From positions 1 through 6,593 of the forward strand of contig CAIKYE010000016.1 of assembly GCA_903831585.1 (NCBI GenBank): a stretch of 6,593 nt of DNA, in the 5' to 3' direction. The DNA is from an uncultured Micrococcales bacterium (GTDB lineage: Bacteria > Actinomycetota > Actinomycetes > Actinomycetales > Microbacteriaceae). Both the position numbers and the translations under genes were made by a program. Shown here piece after piece: positions 1 to 5,847 of the stretch. The notes below the pieces were generated by a model, which saw only the letters and a list, made by a program, of their open reading frames with translations, searched no databases and had not been told where the DNA came from. The first letter of the stretch is position 1. Every line of letters starts with the position of its first letter.

Positions 1-27
1 GTTTTGCGCCTAGCATTGGGTGAGATT

Positions 28-31
28 GGAG
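28..31 (+). promoter_or_regulatory. Shine-Dalgarno site of the aquaporin gene
   Basis: GGAG lies five bases before the ATG at 37 and decides the start in favour of 37 over the TTG at 4. It is the clearest ribosome-binding site in the window; most other genes here lack one, which suggests this gene is translated from a longer mRNA that begins upstream. Confidence 0.6.
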
Positions 32-36
32 CCAAA

Positions 37-705
37 ATGACTACTTTGCTGAAAAGGATTGCTGTCGAGTTCACCGGCACCGCACTGCTCGTTTGTGTCG
101 TGGTCGGCTCGGGAATTATGGGCACCAATCTTTCGAACGATGACGCAGTTTCCTTGCTGGTGAATGGTCTATCTACCATCTTTGCTCTTGCTCTCTTGAT
201 TTTTGTTCTCGGCCCGGTCAGCGGTGCGCACTTCAACCCCGTGGTGACTTTTGTCAGGTTCTTCTCGAAGGACTTCAATCTGACGACAGCGCTCGCATAT
301 GTTGCCGCTCAGGTCGCCGGAGCAATCGCCGGATCACTAGTCGCCAACGCGATGTTCGATCTGAGCATCTTTCAAATTTCAAGCCACTTAAGGGTTAGCA
401 CTGGAACGCTGATCGGCGAAGTAATTGCCACAGCCGGTCTGGTGGCCCTGATTCAGATTCTGATTGCCAGAAAGCAAGATGCAGTCATTGCTGTCTCGGT
501 TGCCGCCTGGATTGGTTCGGCCTACATCTTCACTTCTTCGACGTCATTTGCCAACCCGGCGGTCACAGTTGGTCGAATCTTCTCAGATACCTTTGCCGGG
601 ATAGCACCCGCATCGGTCTTGCCATTTATCGGTGCGCAGGTGGTCGGTGGGCTTATCGGCTTCGCAGCTGCAAGAGCCCTAAGACAGAACAAGAAATCTT
701 CCTAG
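37..705 (+). CDS. Aquaporin (MIP) family channel, AqpS-like
   Basis: Six-helix membrane channel of the major intrinsic protein family, 222 residues from the ATG at 37. I chose this start over an in-frame TTG at 4 because GGAG at 28-31 sits five bases upstream and the protein then begins just before helix 1. The two half-helix signatures are visible: HFNPV (N67-P68-V69, a variant of NPA) and NPA at 173-175. The arginine that normally follows the second NPA and lines the selectivity filter is V176 here, and the helix-2 filter position is T47 by ungapped alignment to AqpZ Phe43. As I recall, a Thr/Val pair also occurs in Sinorhizobium meliloti AqpS, an arsenical channel in an ars operon. A role in arsenite or methylarsenical flux is therefore inferred. 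No arsR or arsC is visible, though arsR could lie upstream of the window. Family assignment is secure; substrate is not. Confidence 0.92.
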   Translation: MTTLLKRIAVEFTGTALLVCVVVGSGIMGTNLSNDDAVSLLVNGLSTIFALALLIFVLGPVSGAHFNPVVTFVRFFSKDFNLTTALAYVAAQVAGAIAGSLVANAMFDLSIFQISSHLRVSTGTLIGEVIATAGLVALIQILIARKQDAVIAVSVAAWIGSAYIFTSSTSFANPAVTVGRIFSDTFAGIAPASVLPFIGAQVVGGLIGFAAARALRQNKKSS

Positions 706-728
706 TTCCTGAGCGTGACTAACAAACC

Positions 729-1403
729 ATGAAGAGTTCGTTCAGCAGAGTACTCATAGCTCTGCTGAGGGCTAGTCACTTTCCGCAAACCCTGGCCATG
801 ACGGTTGCTCTGGGTATATGCGCATGGGTCATGGGAGTTCGCGATCAAAACCTTGTAGTGTTCGTTGCTGCAGTGTTGTTCGGGCAGTTCTCGGTGGGCT
901 GGGTCAATGACTTCATTGATGCGCGATTAGATCGCACCGTTGGCAGAAGTGAAAAACCAATCGTGGCCGGTACTTTAGAAACTTCGTCTATCAAAGTTCC
1001 AATCGCAATAGCTCTGATTATGGTTGTTCCGCTATCGATTTTGGCGGCCGGTTGGATTGGTGGGCTGGCTCACATCGCTGCTGTTGGTTCTGCCCACATT
1101 TACAACGTCTATCTATCCCGCACAGTTTGGTCTTGGGTTCCATACGCGGTGTCGTTCTCGTTATTGCCGTTCTTCGTTGCCCAGGCAGGATCGAGAGTTC
1201 TTTGGCCAGAGTTGCCCATGATTTTGCTGTTTGCGCTGGTTGGCGTAATTGCACATCTGCTCAACGCGCTGCCAGACATCGCAATCGACCGTGAGGGCGG
1301 CAAGGATGGCTTGGTGGTTTCGCTTGGCCGTCAAAAGTCCCTGCTGCTTGCCGCAGGGTTATTCGCGCTTACAATTTGCGTTTTGCTCTACCTGGTTGCT
1401 TAG
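729..1403 (+). CDS. Short UbiA-family prenyltransferase
   Basis: Integral-membrane prenyltransferase of the UbiA superfamily, 224 residues. These enzymes transfer a polyprenyl chain from its diphosphate to an aromatic or other acceptor, using two Mg2+-binding aspartate motifs. Both are present: NDFIDARLD (N60, D61, D64, D68), followed by the usual KP at 76-77, and DIAID (D183, D187). I count seven hydrophobic segments, about residues 20-38, 42-58, 92-108, 112-128, 136-152, 162-182 and 203-222. Typical members are about 280-300 residues with nine helices, so the last two appear absent. The reading frame ends cleanly in TAG and no hydrophobic continuation is seen in other frames, so this looks like a natural short form. 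The gene follows the aquaporin by 23 bases and is probably co-transcribed; no good Shine-Dalgarno is seen. The acceptor cannot be told: menaquinone, carotenoid and decaprenyl-phosphoribose enzymes are all UbiA relatives. Confidence 0.88.
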   Translation: MKSSFSRVLIALLRASHFPQTLAMTVALGICAWVMGVRDQNLVVFVAAVLFGQFSVGWVNDFIDARLDRTVGRSEKPIVAGTLETSSIKVPIAIALIMVVPLSILAAGWIGGLAHIAAVGSAHIYNVYLSRTVWSWVPYAVSFSLLPFFVAQAGSRVLWPELPMILLFALVGVIAHLLNALPDIAIDREGGKDGLVVSLGRQKSLLLAAGLFALTICVLLYLVA

Positions 1404-1405
1404 CT

Positions 1406-1795
1406 CTAGAGGTAAAGGTCTAGTCTCGACGAAACTAACTTTCTTAGCGAACTGACGCTTCCAGAAAGTGCAGTCAGGTCGGCTGAATCCAGGAACATTG
1501 AAATCGATTGATCGGGATACTCGATAAGGATGCAAGGCTCACGTCCCGCAGATGCCTTTTGCTCACGGTCGTTTCGTTCGTTTAGGTGAATCATTCGCAC
1601 CGCGATGCTGTGATTCTCGAGCAAATCCTTTTCGAAGGCTTTGAAAGAAGACTTCTTCATGATCGGTGAATGAGAGATATCGCAGAGGCTGCAACTCCTG
1701 AGCCCAACTAGATGGCCAAAGAAGTAGGAGAGCTCTCCGGCGATGCCACCGTCGGCTTTGTAGATGCCAATTAGGGTGGCGCGGATCTCGGTCAT
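1406..1795 (-). CDS. Conserved uncharacterised CxxCD protein
   Basis: A 129-residue soluble protein of no known function. It starts at the only ATG that keeps the N-terminal conserved block. Visible blocks are IYKADGG (D15-G16-G17), GEL with a following aromatic stretch (20-26), a C-x2-C-D-x2-H motif (C35, C38, D39, H42), HLNE (70-73), and a third cysteine in EPCILIE (C88). From memory, similar short proteins with 'NADGG', 'CxLCDITH' and 'HLNE' occur in many bacteria without an assigned role. The Cys/His cluster suggests metal binding or redox chemistry, which is inference. There is no signal peptide or membrane segment. No Shine-Dalgarno precedes the ATG; the bases just before it are pyrimidine-rich. 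The gene is divergent from the FKBP gene and ends two bases from the UbiA stop. Confidence 0.8.
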   Translation of the reverse strand: MTEIRATLIGIYKADGGIAGELSYFFGHLVGLRSCSLCDISHSPIMKKSSFKAFEKDLLENHSIAVRMIHLNERNDREQKASAGREPCILIEYPDQSISMFLDSADLTALSGSVSSLRKLVSSRLDLYL

Positions 1796-1849
1796 AAGGG
1801 GCTAAACCAGACAATCGCCACTTTACTTCCGCTGGGATAGAGTTTTTGC
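1796..1849. promoter_or_regulatory. Divergent promoter spacer, CxxCD gene / FKBP gene
   Basis: This 54-base gap must carry the start signals of two genes read in opposite directions. The + strand signal is the hexamer at 1838-1843, listed separately. On the - strand the best -10 candidate is TAAAGT at 1820-1825, which would give a leader of about 17 bases; no convincing -35 accompanies it, so the - strand promoter is uncertain. Confidence 0.4.
1838..1843 (+). promoter_or_regulatory. -10 box of FKBP gene, leaderless type
   Basis: TAGAGT fits the actinobacterial TAnnnT -10 pattern and ends six bases before the ATG at 1850, so the transcript would begin at or next to the A of the start codon. 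No useful Shine-Dalgarno is present. TGGG at 1833-1836 lies upstream at the same offset as in the promoter at 2394-2399. The -35 region is not recognisable. Confidence 0.5.
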
Positions 1850-2218
1850 ATGACAAATCTTGAACCCCCAGTAATCGAACCAATGCTCGATCCAGCTCCA
1901 ACCGTTCTCACCATCCAAGAGGTAGTAGTGGGCGATGGGGTCGAAGCACCAGCCAACTCAACCGTCAAGGTTCACTACCTTGGTGTTGACTATGAAACCG
2001 GCGAAGAGTTCGACTCTTCTTGGAGCCGTGGCGAGCCAATTGAATTTCCGCTGGGCCGCCTGATCAAGGGCTGGCAAGAGGGTATTCCGGGTATGAAGGT
2101 CGGCGGTCGCCGCACCTTGATCTGCCCACCAGAGGATGCCTACGGACCTGCCGGTGGTGGCCACCGACTCTCAGGCCGCACCCTGGTCTTCGTAATTGAC
2201 TTGCTCGGCGTCGTCTAG
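1850..2218 (+). CDS. FKBP-type peptidyl-prolyl cis-trans isomerase
   Basis: Single-domain FKBP of 122 residues that catalyses cis-trans isomerisation of X-Pro bonds during protein folding. No signal peptide or lipobox precedes the domain, so it should act in the cytoplasm. After a proline-rich N-terminal tail of about 20 residues, the ligand-pocket residues can be matched to human FKBP12: Y43 (VHYLG), F54 and D55 (FDSS), F66, L71-I72, W75 (KGW), Y98 (AYGP) and F114 (LVFVIDLL). The 80s-loop region reads PAGGGHRLSGRT where eukaryotic FKBPs have the IPP segment. All catalytic-pocket positions are filled, so the enzyme should be active. It is a single-gene unit with a leaderless-type start and ends ahead of a shared terminator hairpin. 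Confidence 0.96.
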   Translation: MTNLEPPVIEPMLDPAPTVLTIQEVVVGDGVEAPANSTVKVHYLGVDYETGEEFDSSWSRGEPIEFPLGRLIKGWQEGIPGMKVGGRRTLICPPEDAYGPAGGGHRLSGRTLVFVIDLLGVV

Positions 2219-2235
2219 CAGCAAAGCTCTAAACA

Positions 2236-2267
2236 AGAAATGCACCCCCGACAGGAGGTGCATTTCT
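2236..2267. terminator. Bidirectional intrinsic terminator
   Basis: An inverted repeat pairs 2236-2249 with 2254-2267 around a four-base loop. Read on the - strand it forms 14 pairs with one U-G wobble (2256 with 2247) and is followed by TGTTT; this would end the tRNA-Lys transcript just past its CCA end. Read on the + strand the same position is a C-A mismatch, leaving an 11-pair stem plus two pairs, followed by ATTTGG; the outer TTTCT can act as the U-tract. It thus serves both converging units but is stronger in the tRNA direction. Confidence 0.75.
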
Positions 2268-2270
2268 ATT

Positions 2271-2347
2271 TGGTAGGCCCCGTCGGGATCGAACCGACGA
2301 CCCACGGATTAAAAGTCCGTTGCTCTAACCAACTGAGCTAGAGGCCC
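2271..2347 (-). tRNA. trnK: tRNA-Lys (anticodon UUU), CCA encoded
   Basis: Complete cloverleaf on the - strand: acceptor strand GGGCCTC at 2341-2347, TA at positions 8-9, D stem GCTC/GAGC, anticodon stem ACGGA/TCCGT with loop CTTTTAA giving anticodon TTT, variable loop GGGTC, T stem GTCGG/CCGAC with loop TTCGATC, and the 3' acceptor strand at 2275-2281. The discriminator A is at 2274 and CCA is genomically encoded at 2271-2273. The anticodon reads AAA and, by wobble, AAG lysine codons. The acceptor stem closes with a G1-U72 wobble instead of the usual G-C and has a second wobble at 6:67. The gene stands alone with its own promoter and terminator. Confidence 0.96.
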
Positions 2348-2359
2348 TTGAACTCGACA

Positions 2360-2368
2360 ATTCTAACA
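2360..2368 (-). promoter_or_regulatory. Extended -10 promoter of tRNA-Lys
   Basis: On the - strand TGTTAGAAT combines an extended -10 TG with the hexamer TAGAAT, one mismatch from TATAAT. It ends 12 bases before the first base of the mature tRNA, leaving a very short 5' leader for RNase P. No good -35 is found at 16-18 bases upstream, which fits an extended -10 promoter. Confidence 0.6.
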
Positions 2369-2393
2369 GGCAAGAGCCGCACTCTCGGTGGGG

Positions 2394-2399
2394 CATTAT
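2394..2399 (+). promoter_or_regulatory. -10 box of the oxidoreductase gene, leaderless type
   Basis: CATTAT, one mismatch from TATTAT, ends six bases before the ATG at 2406, so transcription would begin at the start codon. No Shine-Dalgarno is present. TGGG at 2389-2392 precedes it with the same spacing seen upstream of the FKBP gene. This supports ATG 2406 over the second in-frame ATG at 2412. Confidence 0.5.
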
Positions 2400-2405
2400 T
2401 GACAC

Positions 2406-3461
2406 ATGGCCATGTTTTCAGAAGCACCGCGTGACTTTACCGCGGCCGATATCCCTGCACCAGAAATCATCGATCCAAAGAGCGTGCCCAGTTATCGCTG
2501 GGGTTTCATCGGTGCCGGTGATATCGCCGAAGTAATGGCTGCTGCACTTGCCAAGCACACCAACCAAAGGGTTGTTGCTGTTGGCTCGCAGACACCTGGC
2601 AAGGGCAAGGCTTTCGCTGAGCGTTTCGGTATCGAGCGCCACTATGACAACTATGCAGACCTAGCAAACGACCCAGAGGTCGACATCGTTTATGTCGCGA
2701 CTCTTCCGCACACTCACCTCGCCGATGCGCGTCACGCGATTCGCGCGGGCAAACACGTGTTGATCGAGAAGCCTTCGACCATGACAGCTAAAGACACCGC
2801 AATTCTCTATGCCGAAGCGAAAGCTGCCGGCGTTCTCGCGATGGAAGCGATGTGGAGCAGGTACCTTCCGCAGGCTTCGATAATTCGCCAGATGCTCGCC
2901 GCCGGCACCCTTGGCGAAATCACGATGTTGCAATCAGACTTTGGTCAAGACAATCGCGACATCGCTCGTCTGTGGCTCAAAGACTCTTCGATTGTCATGG
3001 ACATGGGCATCTATCCAATCTCGTTCGCACAGATGGTGCTCGGTTCGCCTTCGCGAATTATCGCCGGCGGAAAGATGCACAACGAAAACGTCGAGGCAAT
3101 GGCAGCGGCCATCCTTGAATATGATTCGGGTGCCCGCGCGGTTCTCGCAACCTCTGGCCACTCGCATATTCCGACCATCGCATCGATCACCGGAGACGCG
3201 GGCGTTCTCACCTTGGATGGGCCGTTCTTCATTCCGACCTCGCTAGAACTTCGCCCGGCCTTGTTCAACTCGCATGGCCCGCGATGGAGTGATGAAACCG
3301 GTGTGCTTGCGCACGAGGGGCTCAGCTACCAGGCCACGTATATGGCAAAGTTCATTAGCGAGGGCTTGCTCGAGTCGCCGCTGCACACCCACGCAGACGT
3401 GGTCGCGGGCATTCGAATCGGCGAAGAGATTCGCCGCCAGGTTGGTGTTGTTTACCCCTAG
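2406..3461 (+). CDS. Gfo/Idh/MocA family NAD(P)-dependent oxidoreductase
   Basis: A 351-residue cytoplasmic oxidoreductase. An N-terminal tail of about 30 residues precedes a Rossmann fold with the nucleotide-binding motif GAGDIA (36-41). The family signature EKP follows at 121-123, with K122 the conserved active-site lysine. The C-terminal substrate domain starts near residue 125 and carries DMGIYP (199-204), where Y203 occupies the usual His/Tyr catalytic position. The segment LAMEAMWSRYLP (144-155) resembles the corresponding stretch of dimeric dihydrodiol dehydrogenases (LMEAIWTRFFP), so that subgroup or a sugar/inositol dehydrogenase is likely. The substrate cannot be read from sequence and no sugar-catabolic neighbours help. 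It is a single-gene unit with a leaderless-type start. It converges with the DMT transporter gene, overlapping it by four bases. Confidence 0.93.
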   Translation: MAMFSEAPRDFTAADIPAPEIIDPKSVPSYRWGFIGAGDIAEVMAAALAKHTNQRVVAVGSQTPGKGKAFAERFGIERHYDNYADLANDPEVDIVYVATLPHTHLADARHAIRAGKHVLIEKPSTMTAKDTAILYAEAKAAGVLAMEAMWSRYLPQASIIRQMLAAGTLGEITMLQSDFGQDNRDIARLWLKDSSIVMDMGIYPISFAQMVLGSPSRIIAGGKMHNENVEAMAAAILEYDSGARAVLATSGHSHIPTIASITGDAGVLTLDGPFFIPTSLELRPALFNSHGPRWSDETGVLAHEGLSYQATYMAKFISEGLLESPLHTHADVVAGIRIGEEIRRQVGVVYP

Positions 3462-3476
3462 AGGGCTCTAGTTTTT
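3458..3476 (+). terminator. Possible weak terminator at a convergent junction
   Basis: CTAGA (3458-3462) pairs with TCTAG (3467-3471) around a GGGC loop and is followed by five Ts at 3472-3476. The stem is only five pairs and lies over the stop codons of both converging genes, inside the 3' end of the DMT gene. It is the only terminator-like signal available to the oxidoreductase gene, but it is short enough to be chance. Confidence 0.3.
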
Positions 3477-4321
3477 CTGCTCGGCCATTCGACCAACAGC
3501 ATGGCGGCGACCATCAGCGCTCCACCAAGCACGGTCTTCAGCGAGAGAACCTCTTGACCAGCGGCAACAGAGATAAGGGCGGCAAAGACCACCTCTGAGG
3601 TCAAAATAATCGCCACGCGTGAGGCATCCATGATGCCCTGCGCCCAGGTCTGAACGAAGAAAGCCAAGGCGGTTGCGAGTATCGCCGTGAACAGAACGGC
3701 AAACCAAACGTCTTCTGAGGGCGGTGCCTGGTAGCCATTGGCAAGAGCGCCGATCCAGCACACGACTCCGGCGGCGGCGAGCTGAACGACGGTCAGCGCG
3801 TAGGCATCTCGACCCGGGCTCCAAACGCCGAGACCAACGATGTGCACGGCAAAAAGAATCGCACAGATCACACCCCAAATTTGCCCGAGTTCAATTGCAA
3901 GTCCGGTAATCGAAATCAGAGCCAAACCGGCGGTAGCAAGAGCAACCGCTAACCAAACCTTGCGGGCAACTTTTTGACGAATTGCCAACCACGCAAAAAT
4001 CGGAGTTAGCACCACATACAGGCCGGTGAGAAAACCGGTGATTGCTGCGGTGGTTTCTTGCAACGCAATTGTTTGAGTTATGTAACCGGCACCAAGAATT
4101 GCGCCGAGCGGAAACCCATACTTGAGAATGTCGCCACGGATAAGTTTCAAGACGCTTGGTCGAACCAGAATCATCACCGCAACCGCAATTGTGAAACGTG
4201 TTGCCAAGAAGTCGAATATCGGCTGTTTCTCTATTGCCGGTTTCATGAGCACGAATGCGGCACCCCAAATTATTGCGACCGAGATTAGCGCCGGCGCAGC
4301 AATAAGGGGAGTCTTCTTCAT
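3458..4321 (-). CDS. EamA/DMT-superfamily transporter
   Basis: A 287-residue inner-membrane protein of the drug/metabolite transporter superfamily, made of two tandem EamA repeats with about ten hydrophobic helices. Repeat one opens with ISVAIIWGAAFVLMKPAI, the classic EamA start; repeat two begins near the middle after the WSPGRDAYALT loop and ends in VLGGALMVAAMLLVEW. Such proteins export or import small metabolites such as amino acids or purines; the substrate is not predictable. I start it at ATG 4319-4321: a longer frame to 4450 would add 43 non-hydrophobic residues overlapping the upstream gene. It begins 13 bases after the SDR stop with no clear Shine-Dalgarno, so it is probably the last gene of the operon and may rely on coupled translation. 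Its TAG stop shares CTAG with the opposing oxidoreductase gene. Confidence 0.92.
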   Translation of the reverse strand: MKKTPLIAAPALISVAIIWGAAFVLMKPAIEKQPIFDFLATRFTIAVAVMILVRPSVLKLIRGDILKYGFPLGAILGAGYITQTIALQETTAAITGFLTGLYVVLTPIFAWLAIRQKVARKVWLAVALATAGLALISITGLAIELGQIWGVICAILFAVHIVGLGVWSPGRDAYALTVVQLAAAGVVCWIGALANGYQAPPSEDVWFAVLFTAILATALAFFVQTWAQGIMDASRVAIILTSEVVFAALISVAAGQEVLSLKTVLGGALMVAAMLLVEWPSRKTRAL

Positions 4322-4334
4322 GAGCAGAGTTTGT

Positions 4335-5843
4335 TTAGCGCTTGCCGTGCGCGGCATTCTTTGCCATCGACGGAAAAACCAACCCGTGCATTGGAAACAC
4401 TGCTGCCCAGTAAAGGTGACCCCAGAGTCCGCGAGGCATGTAAAGCGCACGCTGAATAACGGTGCAACCCTCAGAGTCTTCGTTCGGAATTACCGTCCAC
4501 TCGAGCCAAGCGCGACCCGGCATTTTCATTTCGGCGCGCAAACGAAGAAGTTTTGGTCGGGTGATTTCTTCTACGCGCCAAAAGTCGAGCGCCTCGTGGA
4601 CCACCAGGTGATCTGGGTCGCGACGCCCTCTGCGAAGTCCAACGCCACCCACGAGTCTGTCCATGAGGCCGCGCAACTGCCAAGCCCAGGTGGCCGTTGA
4701 GTACCCGTGATCGCCACCAATTCCCTCGATGCGGGCAAATACCGTCTCGGCTGAGTCTTTGGTCTTTACGGTTCGCACATCTGTGTACAAGCTTCCACCG
4801 GCCCAGTCTGGGTCGGTTGGAAGCGAGTCAGAAGGCGCGTAGGGAACCGATGCGTCGGTCCATCGGGTTTGCACGTTCGAGGTCTTTAGACGGGTCAGAG
4901 CGAGCGTTACTGCCGTCTTGAACGAAGTTAGCCCACTTGGCGGGTCTGGAATCAGCTTTCGAATCTCGGTGTTGTCGGCGATTACGTCGTTCTTCAGGCT
5001 GTCGACAAGTCGTCGAGCGAGCTGAAACGGCACCGGTGTAACCAACCCAACCCAGCCACTCGAAAGCTTTGGTGTGAGCACCGGGATCGGAATGATGATG
5101 CGTCGTCGCAAGCCAGCAGCTTCGGCATACTGCTGCATCATCTCTGCGTAGGTAAACAGGTCTGGGCCGGCAACATCGAATGCACCGGTGATTTTCTTGT
5201 CAACAGCCGCAGCGCCGACCAAGTACCGCAAGATGTCACGAATCGCAATCGGTTGAATCTTGTTGAGCACCCACTTTGGTGTCGTCATAATTGGCAGACG
5301 TTCGGTTAGATAGCGCAACATTTCGAAAGAAGCCGAACCTGAACCGATGACAACACCGGCACGAAGTTCAATCGTTGGCACACCAGACTCGCGCAAGATT
5401 TCGCCGGTCAGCGCACGCGATGCTAGGTGCGGCGAAAGCTCTTGCCCCGCGGTGATGATGCCACCCAGGTAAACAATGCGCTTCAACTTGTTGGTAAGCG
5501 CTGCCTTTGCAAACTTCTCGGCGAGAACTTTTTCTTCGTTCTCAAAGTCTGCGGTCAGGTTTAGTGCGTGCAACATGTAATAGGCAACGTCAACCGACTT
5601 GAGCGCAGTGTTGAGCGCAACAACGTTATTAGCATCGCCCTCGACTACTTCGACTTTTGAAATCCACGGATAATCGCGAAGTCTGTCTGCCTGTCGCGCA
5701 AAAACGCGAACCCGGTATCCGACGTCGAGCAGGTGGGTGACCAGGCGGCCGCCGATGTATCCAGTTGCACCGGTGACCAAAACCAATGCGGGCTTGCCAG
5801 TGCGAGTCTTGAGAGTTTTTAGGCCTTCGGTGATCTCGTTCAT
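4335..5843 (-). CDS. YbjT-like SDR oxidoreductase with C-terminal DUF2867
   Basis: A 502-residue two-part protein. Residues about 19-320 are an atypical short-chain dehydrogenase/NmrA-type Rossmann fold with GATGYIG (25-31). R50 at the end of beta-2 (RVFAR) suggests NADPH binding. The segment DVAYYMLHAL (85-94) and the RAGVVIGSGSASFE stretch (161-174) are typical of this group. The canonical YxxxK pair is not obvious, the matching helix reading SRALTGEIL, so it may bind a nucleotide without classic SDR catalysis. Residues about 350-495 match the DUF2867 domain in content and spacing (LDFWRVE, LRLRAEMKMPGRAWLE, and a late aromatic RGLWGHLYW patch). E. coli YbjT (476 residues) has the same architecture and no firm function. 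The start lies four bases after the upstream stop (TAG-ACCA-ATG), implying translational coupling. Confidence 0.9.
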   Translation of the reverse strand: MNEITEGLKTLKTRTGKPALVLVTGATGYIGGRLVTHLLDVGYRVRVFARQADRLRDYPWISKVEVVEGDANNVVALNTALKSVDVAYYMLHALNLTADFENEEKVLAEKFAKAALTNKLKRIVYLGGIITAGQELSPHLASRALTGEILRESGVPTIELRAGVVIGSGSASFEMLRYLTERLPIMTTPKWVLNKIQPIAIRDILRYLVGAAAVDKKITGAFDVAGPDLFTYAEMMQQYAEAAGLRRRIIIPIPVLTPKLSSGWVGLVTPVPFQLARRLVDSLKNDVIADNTEIRKLIPDPPSGLTSFKTAVTLALTRLKTSNVQTRWTDASVPYAPSDSLPTDPDWAGGSLYTDVRTVKTKDSAETVFARIEGIGGDHGYSTATWAWQLRGLMDRLVGGVGLRRGRRDPDHLVVHEALDFWRVEEITRPKLLRLRAEMKMPGRAWLEWTVIPNEDSEGCTVIQRALYMPRGLWGHLYWAAVFPMHGLVFPSMAKNAAHGKR

Positions 5844-5847
5844 TGGT

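Noticed and set aside
4..36. TTG start extending the aquaporin by 11 residues
   Set aside because: The Shine-Dalgarno GGAG at 28-31 fits the ATG at 37, and the extra residues are not part of the family's N-terminus.
1406..1423. CTAGA/TCTAG inverted repeat as a terminator for the UbiA gene
   Set aside because: Only five pairs with an eight-base loop and no following T-run; it also lies within the coding end of the opposing gene.
1563..1901. 112-residue - strand frame overlapping the CxxCD and FKBP genes
   Set aside because: Arg/Leu-rich shadow translation crossing the divergent promoter spacer, with no family features; both genes it overlaps are better supported.
2271..2347. Integration (att) site at tRNA-Lys
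   Set aside because: No integrase gene and no repeat of the tRNA 3' end is visible elsewhere in the window; housekeeping genes flank it on both sides.
4322..4450. N-terminal extension of the DMT transporter to 4450
   Set aside because: It would overlap the SDR gene by over 100 bases and add a Cys/Arg-rich stretch unlike any EamA start; the ATG at 4321 gives a normal-length protein.
4122..4700. 192-residue + strand open frame
   Set aside because: It is antisense to the DMT and SDR genes, has no recognisable domain, and its composition is that of a shadow frame.
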